A stretch of DNA of 64,000 nucleotides from Roseiarcus sp963794155 (lineage in GTDB: Bacteria > Pseudomonadota > Alphaproteobacteria > Rhizobiales > Beijerinckiaceae): positions 496,001 through 560,000 of the forward strand of contig CAWCCX010000016.1 of the NCBI GenBank assembly GCA_963794155.1, in the 5' to 3' direction. Shown in pieces: positions 17,802 through 29,502 of the stretch. The notes under the pieces are model-generated. The model did no database searches and had not been told where the DNA came from. It saw nothing but the letters and a program-made list of their open reading frames with translations. A program made the translations under genes and the position numbers. The stretch's first letter is position 1. Every line of letters starts with the position of its first letter.

Positions 17802-18176
17802 ATGGCGCGCGCCTTGTTTGTCGGCCTGGCGATTCTGACGGTGTCGGCGTCAGCGGCGATGGCCGCCGACGCGACTGGCGAATGGTTGCGCGACGACGGC
17901 GCGGCCAAAGTACGCTTCTCGCCCTGTGGCGGCGACGCTTTGTGCGGCTTCATTGCCTGGAAGAAGGACCAGAAAGGTCCGGGTAAGATCGGCGAGCAGG
18001 TGTTCTTCGACATGAAGCCGAACGGCGCCGACGCCTGGGCCGGGACCGCCTACAACCCCGAGGACGGCAAGCGCTACACCGGCAAGATCACGCTCTCGGG
18101 CGACCATCTCACCACCGCGGGCTGCGTGTTCGGCGGGCTCATCTGCAAGTCCTTCGGTTGGTCGCGGGCGAGGTGA
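17802..18176 (+). CDS. DUF2147 family exported protein
   Basis: A 124-aa protein with a signal peptide (MARALFVGLAILTVSASAAMA) and the DUF2147 core. That core reads TGEWLRDDGAAKVRFSPC at the N-terminus, then LCGFIAWKK, AYNPEDGKRYTGKITLSG and GCVFGGLICKSFGWSR. It is a small periplasmic beta-barrel-like family of unknown function, often of this length. GGGAGAAGA precedes the ATG as ribosome site (17789-17799). The open frame extends upstream into the previous gene, but the signal peptide fixes the start. Confidence 0.87.
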   Translation: MARALFVGLAILTVSASAAMAADATGEWLRDDGAAKVRFSPCGGDALCGFIAWKKDQKGPGKIGEQVFFDMKPNGADAWAGTAYNPEDGKRYTGKITLSGDHLTTAGCVFGGLICKSFGWSRAR

Positions 18177-18231
18177 GGCGCGGCAAGGAGTTGGTGATCA
18201 CAAGCTTGACGCCGCAGCAAGGAGGCAAACG

Positions 18232-18879
18232 ATGCTGAAACCAGAGATCATCGGGGGCGCGCGATCGACATACACCCGCGTCGTGCGGATGGTTTGCGAG
18301 GAGAAGGGGATCGACTACGTACTCACGGAAGCTTTACTCGGCGCGCCGGAGATCTTCGCCATTCATCCGTTCGGCAAGATGCCGGTCTTGCGCCACGGTG
18401 ATGTCGCGCTCTTCGAATCGAAGGCCATCGCCACCTACCTTGATCGCCGCTTTGCCGGCCCGTCGCTGTTCCCATCTGAACCCCTCCCCGCCGCACTCGT
18501 CGAGCAATGGGTCTCGCTCGTCAACACACTCGTGGATCGCACCCTCATCCGCACTTATCTCCTCGCCTATGCTGCGCCAAAGACCGCCGACGGCAAGCCC
18601 GATCGGCAGGCGATCGAAGCGGTAACCCCGGCGCTGCATGAACAGATCGCGGTTCTCGACAGGGCCGTCGCCAAAACCGGCTATCTCGTCGATGATCAGT
18701 ACACGTTCGCCGACATCAACCTGATGCCGATCCTCTATTATATGCGGCTCGTCCCCGAAGGCGCTGAGGCGTTGAGCGGCGCGACCCATCTCGCTGCCTA
18801 TTACGACCGGCACTCGGAGCGGCCGAGCTTAAAGAGCACCATTCCGCCCCAGGGGCCGCCGCGCCGCGCGGCGAGTTAG
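18232..18879 (+). CDS. Glutathione S-transferase family protein
   Basis: A 215-aa cytosolic GST. The thioredoxin-like N-domain (1-80) contains HPFGKMPVLRHGDVALFESKAI, with the cis-proline after Met and the Glu-Ser pair that holds the glutathione gamma-glutamyl group. The helical C-domain has VDDQYTFADINLMPILYYM, the N-capping motif region. AAGGAGG at 18220-18226 is a strong ribosome site for ATG 18232. The substrate cannot be told from sequence. No operon partner is apparent. Confidence 0.9.
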   Translation: MLKPEIIGGARSTYTRVVRMVCEEKGIDYVLTEALLGAPEIFAIHPFGKMPVLRHGDVALFESKAIATYLDRRFAGPSLFPSEPLPAALVEQWVSLVNTLVDRTLIRTYLLAYAAPKTADGKPDRQAIEAVTPALHEQIAVLDRAVAKTGYLVDDQYTFADINLMPILYYMRLVPEGAEALSGATHLAAYYDRHSERPSLKSTIPPQGPPRRAAS

Positions 18880-18983
18880 CCGGGATTGCGCGCTGCTCTT
18901 AGTCTCGCCCGTTCTGGACCCACGCGCGGCGGGTTGGTATCGTCGCGCGATGAGCCCTCCCTTGCGCGGGCGGAGCTGTTTCA

Positions 18984-20171
18984 TTGGAGCTCTCGATGGC
19001 GCATGCGATGGCAAGCAAGATCAAGGGCGGAAAGACATCCGCTTCGCCGCCGTTCGAGAGGGTCGCCCTCCTGTTGCAAGGCGGGGGCGCGCTCGGCGCT
19101 TATCAGGGCGGCGTCTACCAGGCGCTGGCCGAAGCCAACGTTCTGCCGACCTGGATCGCCGGAATTTCTATCGGCGCCGTCAATTCGGCGCTCATCGCCG
19201 GCAACCCGCCGGAGAAGCGCGTGGCGCGATTACGGGAATTCTGGGAGGCGGTCAGCACTTCGCCCCTCGGCGCGTTCGCCGTCCCCTATAGCCGATCAGC
19301 CACCCTCAAGGACGCAGCGACCCATCGCCTGGTCAACCAGATCCACGCGCTCGGCATCGCGCTGCTCGGAGCGCCGTCGTTTTTCATTCCCCGATTTCCG
19401 CCGCCGCACATCTGGTCGCCCCAGGACACGAAAAAGCTGAGCTTCTATGACGTCTCGCCGCTCCAGGCGACGCTGGAGCGGCTGGTCGATTTTGACCGCA
19501 TCAATAGCGGCGAGACCCGGTTCAGCGTCGGCGCGGTCAACATCAAGAGCGGCGACTTCACCTACTTCGACAATGTGACGCATAAGATCGAGGCGCGCCA
19601 TATCATCGCCAGCGGGTCGCTGCCGCCCGGATTCCCGGCGACTGAAGTCGATGGCGAATTTTACTGGGACGGCGGCCTCGTTTCGAACACGCCGCTCTTA
19701 TGGGTGCTCGACAGCCAGCCGCGCCGGGACACCCTCGCTTTCCAGGTCGACCTGTGGAGTTCGTCCGGAGAGCCGCCGCGCGATCTGACCCAGGCCGACG
19801 TGCGGCAGAAGGAAATCCAGTTCGCCAGCCGGACCCGGTTCGTGACCGACCATTTCAGGAAGCAGCAGCAACTTCGTCATGCCTTCAAACATGTGTTCGA
19901 CCGCCTGCCGGCCAATCTTCGCGGCGACCCGGACATGAAGATCCTGAAAGAAGAGGCCGACAAGTCGGCCTACAACATCGTCGAATTGATCTACCACTCG
20001 AAGACCTATGAAGGCATCGCCAAGGATTATGAGTTTTCGCGCCTGACCATGGAGGAGCATTGGCGGTCGGGACACGAGGATGCGGCCCGCGCGCTAGCCC
20101 ATCCCGAAATTTTCCGGCGCGCCGACAATCTGGAACGGTTTCAGTCGTTCGACTTCTCTCCCCAGACTTAA
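18984..20171 (+). CDS. Patatin-like phospholipase with DUF3734 C-terminal domain
   Basis: A 395-aa predicted lipid acyl hydrolase. The oxyanion loop is LLLQGGGALGAYQGG (about 29-43). The nucleophile Ser62 lies in GISIGAVNSA, and the catalytic Asp is in YWDGGLVSNTPL. The last 130 residues match the DUF3734 extension of the alpha/proteobacterial patatin group, associated with polyhydroxybutyrate-rich organisms; a role in PHB or phospholipid turnover is only inference. ATG 18984 and 18996 are both possible starts. Confidence 0.88.
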   Translation: MELSMAHAMASKIKGGKTSASPPFERVALLLQGGGALGAYQGGVYQALAEANVLPTWIAGISIGAVNSALIAGNPPEKRVARLREFWEAVSTSPLGAFAVPYSRSATLKDAATHRLVNQIHALGIALLGAPSFFIPRFPPPHIWSPQDTKKLSFYDVSPLQATLERLVDFDRINSGETRFSVGAVNIKSGDFTYFDNVTHKIEARHIIASGSLPPGFPATEVDGEFYWDGGLVSNTPLLWVLDSQPRRDTLAFQVDLWSSSGEPPRDLTQADVRQKEIQFASRTRFVTDHFRKQQQLRHAFKHVFDRLPANLRGDPDMKILKEEADKSAYNIVELIYHSKTYEGIAKDYEFSRLTMEEHWRSGHEDAARALAHPEIFRRADNLERFQSFDFSPQT

Positions 20172-20252
20172 CCGCAAGCGCCGGACGTCTCTCCAGCGTT
20201 GACAAGCTTCCGCCGATGACGGAAAGCGCCCGAAGGGCCAACGGAGACGGGA

Positions 20253-21050
20253 ATGGGGGCGTCGGAGAAGTTTGCGTGCGCCGCGGCGCTGGCGGTGTTC
20301 GCGGGCGGCGCGGTCGGCCTCATCCTCCAGCGCCTTTTGCCGGAAGAATTCACGACCGGAGGCCCGCGCGACATGATCGGCGCCGTGGTCGGGCTTCTGA
20401 CCCTGCTCTCGGCCCTGGTCCTCGGCCTGTTGATCTGGACTGCCTACGGCGTCTATTCGGGCCAGAATCTCGCGATCCAGACTTTGGCCGCCAAAGTGCT
20501 GCAACTCGATCTCGCGCTCACTGACTACGGGCTCGAGGCGAGCGGAGGACGGGCGCTTCTAAGGCAGGAACTCGCCAAGACCCTCGACGCCGTCTGGAAC
20601 GCCGATCAAAGCGACGTCGAGTTCGCCGCCCACAATTTCGCCGGCGCGATCAGCAACCTGCGCCATCAAGACGGGCTGCTCAATTCCCTCGATCCTTCGA
20701 CCGACCGCCAGACGCAGGCGCTTGCCGCAGCGAGGCAGACGATCGATTCGATCGGACAGGCCCGGCTGCAAATGTCGTTCGCGCTTTACGGCGTTGTTTC
20801 CTATCCGCTGATCTATGTCGTGGTCGGTTGGGCGGTTGCTTTGTTTTGCGGTTTCGGCCTGATGTCGAAGGGCAATGCGATGAGCGTCGCCGCGCTGATT
20901 CTCGGCGCCCTGGCGGCGGCCAGCGCCATCTATCTCATCCTCGACCTGAGCTCACCCTATTCGGGGCTGTTTCGCGCTTCGCCCGCGCCCCTCGAGCAGG
21001 TGCTGGCGCAGATGGGCCAGGGCCAGGGCGCGGTTGGCGGCAGCCGCTGA
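20253..21050 (+). CDS. DUF4239 (bestrophin-like) membrane protein
   Basis: A 265-aa inner-membrane protein with four hydrophobic segments. Two lie near the N-terminus (residues about 8-28 and 40-65) and two near the C-terminus (about 178-200 and 210-230), flanking a helical soluble segment. This matches DUF4239, a bestrophin-like family whose channel function is not proven. Its stop precedes the convergent mntR by 86 bases. No coupling with the upstream patatin gene is visible. Confidence 0.8.
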   Translation: MGASEKFACAAALAVFAGGAVGLILQRLLPEEFTTGGPRDMIGAVVGLLTLLSALVLGLLIWTAYGVYSGQNLAIQTLAAKVLQLDLALTDYGLEASGGRALLRQELAKTLDAVWNADQSDVEFAAHNFAGAISNLRHQDGLLNSLDPSTDRQTQALAAARQTIDSIGQARLQMSFALYGVVSYPLIYVVVGWAVALFCGFGLMSKGNAMSVAALILGALAAASAIYLILDLSSPYSGLFRASPAPLEQVLAQMGQGQGAVGGSR

Positions 21051-21136
21051 GGGCGGGAGAACCCGCTTCGATCATGAGGCGCTACGCCATGCGTGGAGAG
21101 CGGCGCCCGATCTGGTTCAGAGCGCCCGCGCGAATG

Positions 21137-21607
21137 CTAGCGATCGCCGCGGCCGCGCAAGAACGCTTCGAAGGCGCGCAGCGTCGCGGCGGAGACGTAA
21201 TGCTCGATGCCCTCGGCGTCGGCCTCCGCGGCCTCGCGCGGCGCGCCGACGGCGATGAGGAGATCGACGACCAGGCGGTGGCGCTGACGCGCACTTTTCG
21301 CCATCGCCGCGCCCGCCTCGGTCAGAAATATGCCGCGATAGGGCTGCGCCCGCGCCAAACCCTCGCGTTTCAGGCGGGCGATAGTCTTGCTGGCGGTCGG
21401 GTGAGCGACGCCAAGGCGACGCGCGATATCGGTGGTCCGCGCCTCGCCGCTGGCGGCGATCAGGTCGGCGATCAATTCGGTATAGTCCTCGAGCATCGAG
21501 GCCGAGCGGGCCGAGCGCGCCTTGCTGAACCGGTCGGCCTGCGCCGGCTCGGCGGCAAGCGCCGCGGTTCCGGATGGCGGACGCTTGCCGCGCTTGCTGG
21601 TCGTCAA
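21137..21607 (-). CDS. mntR: Manganese-responsive DtxR-family repressor MntR
   Basis: A 156-aa regulator. The winged helix lies at about residues 35-95 (EDYTELIADLI, then RRLGVAHPTASKTIARLKREGL, and YRGIFLTEAG). The metal-binding/dimerisation domain follows with RQRHRLVVDLLIAVG and EGIEHYVS, which hold the His/Glu ligands of MntR. The frame opens at 21721, but upstream residues are not family-like; TTG 21607 preceded by GAGGG is my choice. It diverges from mntH, with a palindrome between the two, so it likely represses mntH when Mn(II) is sufficient. Confidence 0.87.
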   Translation of the reverse strand: MTTSKRGKRPPSGTAALAAEPAQADRFSKARSARSASMLEDYTELIADLIAASGEARTTDIARRLGVAHPTASKTIARLKREGLARAQPYRGIFLTEAGAAMAKSARQRHRLVVDLLIAVGAPREAAEADAEGIEHYVSAATLRAFEAFLRGRGDR

Positions 21608-21651
21608 ACGCCCTCGCTCGCCCCGCCGAAAGCCAATATCGCCGCTGATTT

Positions 21652-21677
21652 CATTATGCAGCCATGGCTGCAAAATG
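21652..21677. promoter_or_regulatory. Candidate MntR operator (26-bp palindrome)
   Basis: TGCAGCCATGGCTGCA at 21657-21672 is a perfect 16-bp palindrome. Extending it to 21652-21677 adds four more matching pairs with one mismatch. It lies between divergent mntR and mntH, where an MntR box is expected. Confidence 0.55.
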
Positions 21678-21729
21678 CAACCCGCTACAGAGGCGGGCGG
21701 CCGTATCCAGCCTTTGCGCATATTTGCAG

Positions 21730-21761
21730 CCTATTGACTATGGCGTAGCAATAGGTACATT
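21730..21761 (+). promoter_or_regulatory. mntH promoter with overlapping inverted repeat
   Basis: TTGACT at 21734-21739 and TACATT at 21756-21761, 16 bases apart, form a plausible sigma-70-like promoter reading to mntH (ATG 21791). The repeat CCTATTG (21730-21736) / CAATAGG (21749-21755) spans the spacer, so a dimeric repressor such as MntR could block RNA polymerase here. AAGGCGGGAGAGG before the ATG is the ribosome site. Confidence 0.5.
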
Positions 21762-21790
21762 ATGCAGACAAGGCGGGAGAGGCCGAGGCG

Positions 21791-23104
<1,314 letters not shown>

Positions 23105-23196
23105 GAGCGTCGGATTGGCGCTGAAGCCGAACCTTCCCCTTTCCTCGCAAGTCGAATAGCTTCGCGTTGACCCGATGGGTCTGCGAGGCGAGGGCT

Positions 23197-26100
23197 ATGT
23201 CTCTGACGCGCAAGGCGTCCTCCGCAGCAAAAAAGCCGACCAAGCCGCCGCGCCAAGATCTCGCCGCGGCGCTGGCGGAGCGCGAAGCGGAGCTTGCGGA
23301 AGCGCGCAACCAGCAGGCGGCGACGGCGGAGATTTTGCGCGTCATCAGTCGCTCGCCGACCGACGCGGCGCCGGTGTTCGAGACGATCCTCGACGCCTGC
23401 CGGCGGCTGTTCGGATCGGACGAGATAGGCGTTTATACGATCGGCGACGACGAAATGGTGCGGGTTGCGGCGTGGCTGGGCCCGAGGGCGGAGGAGGTCC
23501 GGCGCGACGTCACTCCCCTCGGCGACAGCGTGACCGGCCGTATCATCCGGGAACGCCGGACCCGCCACATCCCCGATTTGCGGGCGGAACCGGACCTGTC
23601 GGCGCTCGTCCGCGAGCGGGTGGAGCGGCTGGGAAGCGCATCGCTCCTCTATGCGCCGATGCTGTGGGAGGATCGCGGGCTCGGCTCGATCCTCGTCGCC
23701 CGATCGCCGCCAAGGCCGTTCTCCGAGCGAGAGCAGACGTTATTGCAAAGCTTCGCCAACCAAGCGGCGATCGCCATCGAGAACGCGCGGCTATTCCGCG
23801 AGACGAAAGAAGCGCTGGAGCGGCAGACCGCGACCGCCGACATCCTGAAGGTCATCGCCAGCTCGCCAACCGACGTGCGGCCGGTGTTCGAGGCCATTGC
23901 GACAAGCGCCAACCGGCTGCTCGGCGGCTTCTCGACCGCGGTGCTGCGGTTCGTCAGCGATACGATTCACCTGGTGGCGTTCACCCCGGCAAATCCGACC
24001 GCGGACGAAATCCTCAGGACATCATTCCCTCGGCCACTGGCCGAATTTCCGCCTTTCCTGCTCGTCCGCGATGGCGCAACCATCCAGTTCGCCGATACCG
24101 AGGCGGATCACGTGCCGTCCCTGAACCGCGAACTCGCGCGCCTGCGCGGCTATCGCGGCATGCTGATCGCGCCGCTGATGAGCAAAGGCGCCGCCATCGG
24201 CATGATCAGCGTCACCCGCAAGGAGCCCGGAGACTTCGCCGCGCATCACGTCCAACTGCTCAAGACCTTCGCCGACCAGGCGGTGATCGCGATCGAAAAC
24301 GTGCGCCTGTTCGACGAGGTTGAGGCAAAGACGCGCGACCTCGAGGAGTCGTTGCAACAACAGACGGCGACGGCGGATGTCCTCAAGGCGATCAGCCGGA
24401 CAGCCTTCGATCTCGATACGGTTCTGGATAGCCTCATCTCGACCGCGCTGCGCTTGTGCAATGCGAAACAGGGCCAGATCTTCCGCCGCGATGGGGACGT
24501 CTACCGCTACGCGGCGAGCCGGATGAGTGTCGATCCAGTGTACCGCGAGCATGAGCAGACGACGGAGATCAAGGCCGGCCGGGGCACATTGATTGGGCGC
24601 GTCGCCCAAGAAAATCGCACCGTCCAGATCCCCGACGCCTGGAACGACGCGGAATATGCGGAGAAGGACGAGGCTCGGATCGGCAATGTGAGGGCGATGC
24701 TCGGCGTGCCGCTCATGCGGAACGGCGAACCCATCGGCGCCTTTGCGCTGGCGCGCGACGAGCCGGTTCCCTTCACGCAACGCCAGGTCGAGTTGGTCAC
24801 GACCTTCGCCGACCAGGCCGTCATCGCGATCGAAAACGTGCGGCTGTTCGACGAGGTTCAGGCGCGCACGAAGGACCTCACCGAGGCGCTGCAGCAGCAG
24901 ACGGCGACGGCGAATGTCCTCAAGGTCATCAGCCGTTCGGCATTCGATTTGGACGCGGTCCTCAAGACCCTGACGGATTCCGCGCGGTCGCTCAGCGGCG
25001 CGGCGACTGCAGCGGTATTCCTGCGCGACGGCGAGCTCTTCAAGGTTCGCGCCGAGTCGGGGGTTGCTCCAGAGTTTCTCGAGTACTTGAACGCCCATCC
25101 GGCTCGCCCCGCCAAGGCTACCCTCATTGGACGCGTGGCGATGACCGAGGAGGCGGTGCATATCCCCGATGTGCGCGCGGACCCCGACTATGACTACGGC
25201 GTTGGGCTGCAGATTGGCGACTATCGCGCAATGTTCGGCGCGCCCCTGATTCGCGACGGCAAAGTGGACGGCGTCTTCGGGCTGATGCATCCCAAACCCG
25301 GAGCGTTCTTGCCACCTCAGATGGAGATGGTGCGAGCCTTCGCCGACCAGGCGGTGATCGCGATCGAGAACGCGCGCCTGTTCGAAGAGGTGCAGGCGCG
25401 GACGAAGGATCTTCAAGAAGCGCTGCAGCAACAAACTGCGACCGCCGATGTCCTCAAGGTGATCAGCCGCTCCGTCTCGGACGTCGCGCCAGTCTTCGAG
25501 ACGATACTCGAGTCCTGTCAGCGGCTGCTTGGCCTCGAGTCGGTGGCCGTGTACCTCGTTGAGGGGGACATGGTCAGGGGGGTGGCCCAGCGCGGATGGA
25601 AGGGCGGGGACTGGGGCCGCGACGTGACGCCGCTCGCCGGCAGTTCGACCGGCACCGCCATCGCCGAGCGCCGCCCGCTTCACTTTCCCGATCTTGCCGA
25701 CAAGCCCGACCTGCCAGAGGACAAGAGAACCGCTGTGAGGGAAGCCGGCGGAGTCACGGTGCTCTATGCGCCGATGCTGCTCGAGGACCAGGGTGTCGGG
25801 TCGATCGTCGTCTCCCGCATGCCTGCGAGGCCCTTTTCGGAGAAGGAAATCGCGCTTGCCCAGAGCTTCGCCGACCAGGCCGCGATCGCGATCCAGAACG
25901 CGCGCATGTTTGATGAGGTGCAGGCGCGCACCCGCGAGGTTGAGGAGGCGCTCGCGCAGCAGGCCGCGACCGCGGACGTGCTCAAGGTCATCAGCCGATC
26001 GGCGTTCGATCTCGATGTTGTGTTCGATGCGTTGCTGGCCTCGGCCGTCTCGCTCTTCGGCAGCAGGGGCGGGACAATCTGCGTTCGGGACGGCGACGTG

Positions 26101-27849
26101 TTCAGATATCGGGCGGTGGCGGAGGGCCGTGGCTCGGCGATGTGGGAGTATCTCTCCACGCATCCCGCTACGCCGGGACGGGCGTCCGTGGCGGGCCGTG
26201 TCTTGCTCTCCGGCAAGCCCGAAATCGTCACCGACACGCTGTTGGACAACGACCTTAGAGTTCCCGTGCACTCGCTCGCGGGCTCTCGCTCCATCGCCGG
26301 CGTGCCGCTGCTCCGCGACAATAAGGTCGAAGGCGCATTGATGGTGGGGCGCGCCGAAGCAGGACCGTTCGACTCTCAGCAAATCGAGCTCCTGCAGACT
26401 TTCGCCGATCAGGCGGTGATCGCGATCGAGAATGCGCGCCTGTTCGAAGAGGTGCAGGCGCGGACGAAGGACCTTCAGGAGGCGCTGCAGCTGCAGACGG
26501 CCACCTCCGACGTGTTGAAGGTCATCAGTCGCTCGGCGTTCGACCTGCAAATCGTGTTCGATACGCTGACGGCTTCCGCGGTAGAGCTTTGCAGCGCGTT
26601 CAGCGGTTCAATCTGCGTTCGCGACGGCGAAATCTACCGCTATCGGGGCAACGCCGGCCCCGGTCTTAGCGTGGCTATGAGCCAATATCTGGCCGAGCAC
26701 CCCGCAACGCCGGGGCGAGGGTCGATCGTCGGCCGCGTGCTCCTGTTGGGCAGGGTGGAAGAGATACAAGATGTTCTGGAGGACGCGGATTATGTCGTGC
26801 CGCTTGGCGCCCATGACCAAGCCTCGCGCGCCCTCTTGGGCGTCCCGCTACTGGGTAAGGACGGAATCGAGGGCGCGTTGGTGCTGACGCGCAAGGAGCC
26901 CGGGCATTTCACGCCGCGCCAAATCGAGATCGTCCAGACCTTCGCCGATCAGGCGGTCATTGCGATTGAGAACGTCCGCCTGTTCGACGAGGTGCAAGAG
27001 CGCACCAAGGAGCTCGCCCAATCGCTCGACGACCTGCGCAAGGCGCAGGATCGCCTCATTCAGTCGGAAAAGCTTGCTTCCCTCGGCCAGCTCACCGCCG
27101 GCATCGCCCATGAGATCAAGAACCCGCTCAATTTCGTCAACAATTTTTCGGCCTTGTCGCGCGAGTTGGTCGACGAACTTGCCGACGTGATCAAGGCGGC
27201 GCCGCTCGATGAAGCTCGGCGCGGGGAGGCGGAAGAACTGATCGCGACCATCGACGGCAATCTCGACAAGGTCGTGCAGCATGGAAAACGCGCCGACTCG
27301 ATCGTCAAGAACATGCTGCTCCATTCGCGCGAGGGCTCGGGCGAACGCTCGACGACGAACATCAATGCAATGGTGGAAGAGGCGCTCAGTCTCGCCTATC
27401 ACGGCATGCGGGCGGAGAAGCCCGGCTTCAACGTGGCCATCGTCAAATCGATGGATTCCAATGCCGGGACGGCCGACGTCTATGCGCAGGAAATGACCCG
27501 GGTGCTCCTGAACTTGATTTCCAATGGTTTCTACGCGACGAGCAAACGCCAGTCGGCCTCAGGCGACGGCGCCTATGAACCAACCATCACCGCATCGACG
27601 CGTGATCTAGGACACAGCGTCGAAATCGCCCTCCGGGATAATGGGATTGGGATTCCGGACGAGGTGAAGGCCAAGATGTTCAATCCGTTCTTCACCACCA
27701 AACCCGCCGGTGAAGGCACCGGGCTCGGGCTCTCGCTCAGCCACGATATCGTGGTCAAGCAGCATGGGGGGACGATCGAGGTTTCGACCGAGCCAGGGGC
27801 GTACACGCAGTTCACCATCGTGCTGCCGCGCGCCGGAGCGAAGGAATGA
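23197..27849 (+). CDS. Soluble sensor histidine kinase with seven tandem GAF domains
   Basis: A 1550-aa protein with no membrane segment. After a basic start and short coiled coil come seven GAF domains, each opening with a variant of DVLKVISRSAFDLD and closing with FADQAVIAIENARLF. Closing motifs at DNA positions near 23752, 24268, 24804, 25339, 25867, 26401 and 26941 show a 516-540 bp repeat. Domains 1, 2 and 5 have a PVFE opening; 3, 4, 6 and 7 have FDLD/FDLQ. A HisKA domain follows with His1305 in GIAHEIKNPLNF, then a HATPase_c with N box LLNLISNGFYA and GEGTGLGLSLS. The stop overlaps the next gene. Ligands are unknown; no bilin cysteine is obvious. The start at 23197 has GAGGCGAGG upstream. 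Confidence 0.93.
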   Translation: MSLTRKASSAAKKPTKPPRQDLAAALAEREAELAEARNQQAATAEILRVISRSPTDAAPVFETILDACRRLFGSDEIGVYTIGDDEMVRVAAWLGPRAEEVRRDVTPLGDSVTGRIIRERRTRHIPDLRAEPDLSALVRERVERLGSASLLYAPMLWEDRGLGSILVARSPPRPFSEREQTLLQSFANQAAIAIENARLFRETKEALERQTATADILKVIASSPTDVRPVFEAIATSANRLLGGFSTAVLRFVSDTIHLVAFTPANPTADEILRTSFPRPLAEFPPFLLVRDGATIQFADTEADHVPSLNRELARLRGYRGMLIAPLMSKGAAIGMISVTRKEPGDFAAHHVQLLKTFADQAVIAIENVRLFDEVEAKTRDLEESLQQQTATADVLKAISRTAFDLDTVLDSLISTALRLCNAKQGQIFRRDGDVYRYAASRMSVDPVYREHEQTTEIKAGRGTLIGRVAQENRTVQIPDAWNDAEYAEKDEARIGNVRAMLGVPLMRNGEPIGAFALARDEPVPFTQRQVELVTTFADQAVIAIENVRLFDEVQARTKDLTEALQQQTATANVLKVISRSAFDLDAVLKTLTDSARSLSGAATAAVFLRDGELFKVRAESGVAPEFLEYLNAHPARPAKATLIGRVAMTEEAVHIPDVRADPDYDYGVGLQIGDYRAMFGAPLIRDGKVDGVFGLMHPKPGAFLPPQMEMVRAFADQAVIAIENARLFEEVQARTKDLQEALQQQTATADVLKVISRSVSDVAPVFETILESCQRLLGLESVAVYLVEGDMVRGVAQRGWKGGDWGRDVTPLAGSSTGTAIAERRPLHFPDLADKPDLPEDKRTAVREAGGVTVLYAPMLLEDQGVGSIVVSRMPARPFSEKEIALAQSFADQAAIAIQNARMFDEVQARTREVEEALAQQAATADVLKVISRSAFDLDVVFDALLASAVSLFGSRGGTICVRDGDVFRYRAVAEGRGSAMWEYLSTHPATPGRASVAGRVLLSGKPEIVTDTLLDNDLRVPVHSLAGSRSIAGVPLLRDNKVEGALMVGRAEAGPFDSQQIELLQTFADQAVIAIENARLFEEVQARTKDLQEALQLQTATSDVLKVISRSAFDLQIVFDTLTASAVELCSAFSGSICVRDGEIYRYRGNAGPGLSVAMSQYLAEHPATPGRGSIVGRVLLLGRVEEIQDVLEDADYVVPLGAHDQASRALLGVPLLGKDGIEGALVLTRKEPGHFTPRQIEIVQTFADQAVIAIENVRLFDEVQERTKELAQSLDDLRKAQDRLIQSEKLASLGQLTAGIAHEIKNPLNFVNNFSALSRELVDELADVIKAAPLDEARRGEAEELIATIDGNLDKVVQHGKRADSIVKNMLLHSREGSGERSTTNINAMVEEALSLAYHGMRAEKPGFNVAIVKSMDSNAGTADVYAQEMTRVLLNLISNGFYATSKRQSASGDGAYEPTITASTRDLGHSVEIALRDNGIGIPDEVKAKMFNPFFTTKPAGEGTGLGLSLSHDIVVKQHGGTIEVSTEPGAYTQFTIVLPRAGAKE

Positions 27850-28240
27850 GCGCGCTGATCCTGGTCGTCGACGACGAACCGGACGTCGCCGAGCTCTTCC
27901 GCCAGCAATTCCGCAAAGAGCTGCGCGCGTCGCGCTTCGTCATGGAATTCGCGCAGAGCGCGCCGGAGGCCTTGCAGCGCGTCGGCGCCGCAGAGGCCGC
28001 CAAGCTCATTCTCATTCTCTCCGACGTCAACATGCCGGGCATGAGCGGCATCGAGCTCCTGCCCCGCGCGCGGCAGGCGCGACCCGACGTGCCCGTGATC
28101 ATGATCACCGCCTACGGCGATTCGGAAACGCGGCGGAAGGCGATCGAGGCGGGCGCGGCGGGCCTCTTCACCAAGCCGATCGACTTCCCGGAATTGCGCG
28201 GCGAGATCGGCCGCCGGCTGGAAGCGGCAGCGGGTCCCCT

Positions 28241-28244
<4 letters not shown>
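27846..28244 (+). CDS. Single-domain response regulator (CheY-like)
   Basis: A 132-aa receiver domain only. The acidic pair lies in LVVDDEPDV, the phospho-acceptor Asp in LSDVNMPGMSG, a Thr/Ala switch at MITAYGDSET, and the Lys in FTKPIDFPEL. ATG overlaps the kinase stop (27846-27849) and its own stop overlaps the next start (28241-28244), so the three genes are translationally coupled. It probably receives phosphate from the seven-GAF kinase and acts by protein interaction or as a phosphate sink. Confidence 0.92.
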
Positions 28245-29491
<1,247 letters not shown>

Positions 29492-29502
29492 GGGTCGAGC
29501 GA

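Noticed and set aside
24022..26550. 842-codon minus-strand frame inside the GAF kinase
   Set aside because: Repetitive antisense shadow of the GAF array.
23720..26990. CRISPR array or other short-spacer repeat
   Set aside because: The repeats are in-frame GAF linkers about 530 bp apart within one coding sequence; no CRISPR-like array or cas gene is seen in the window.
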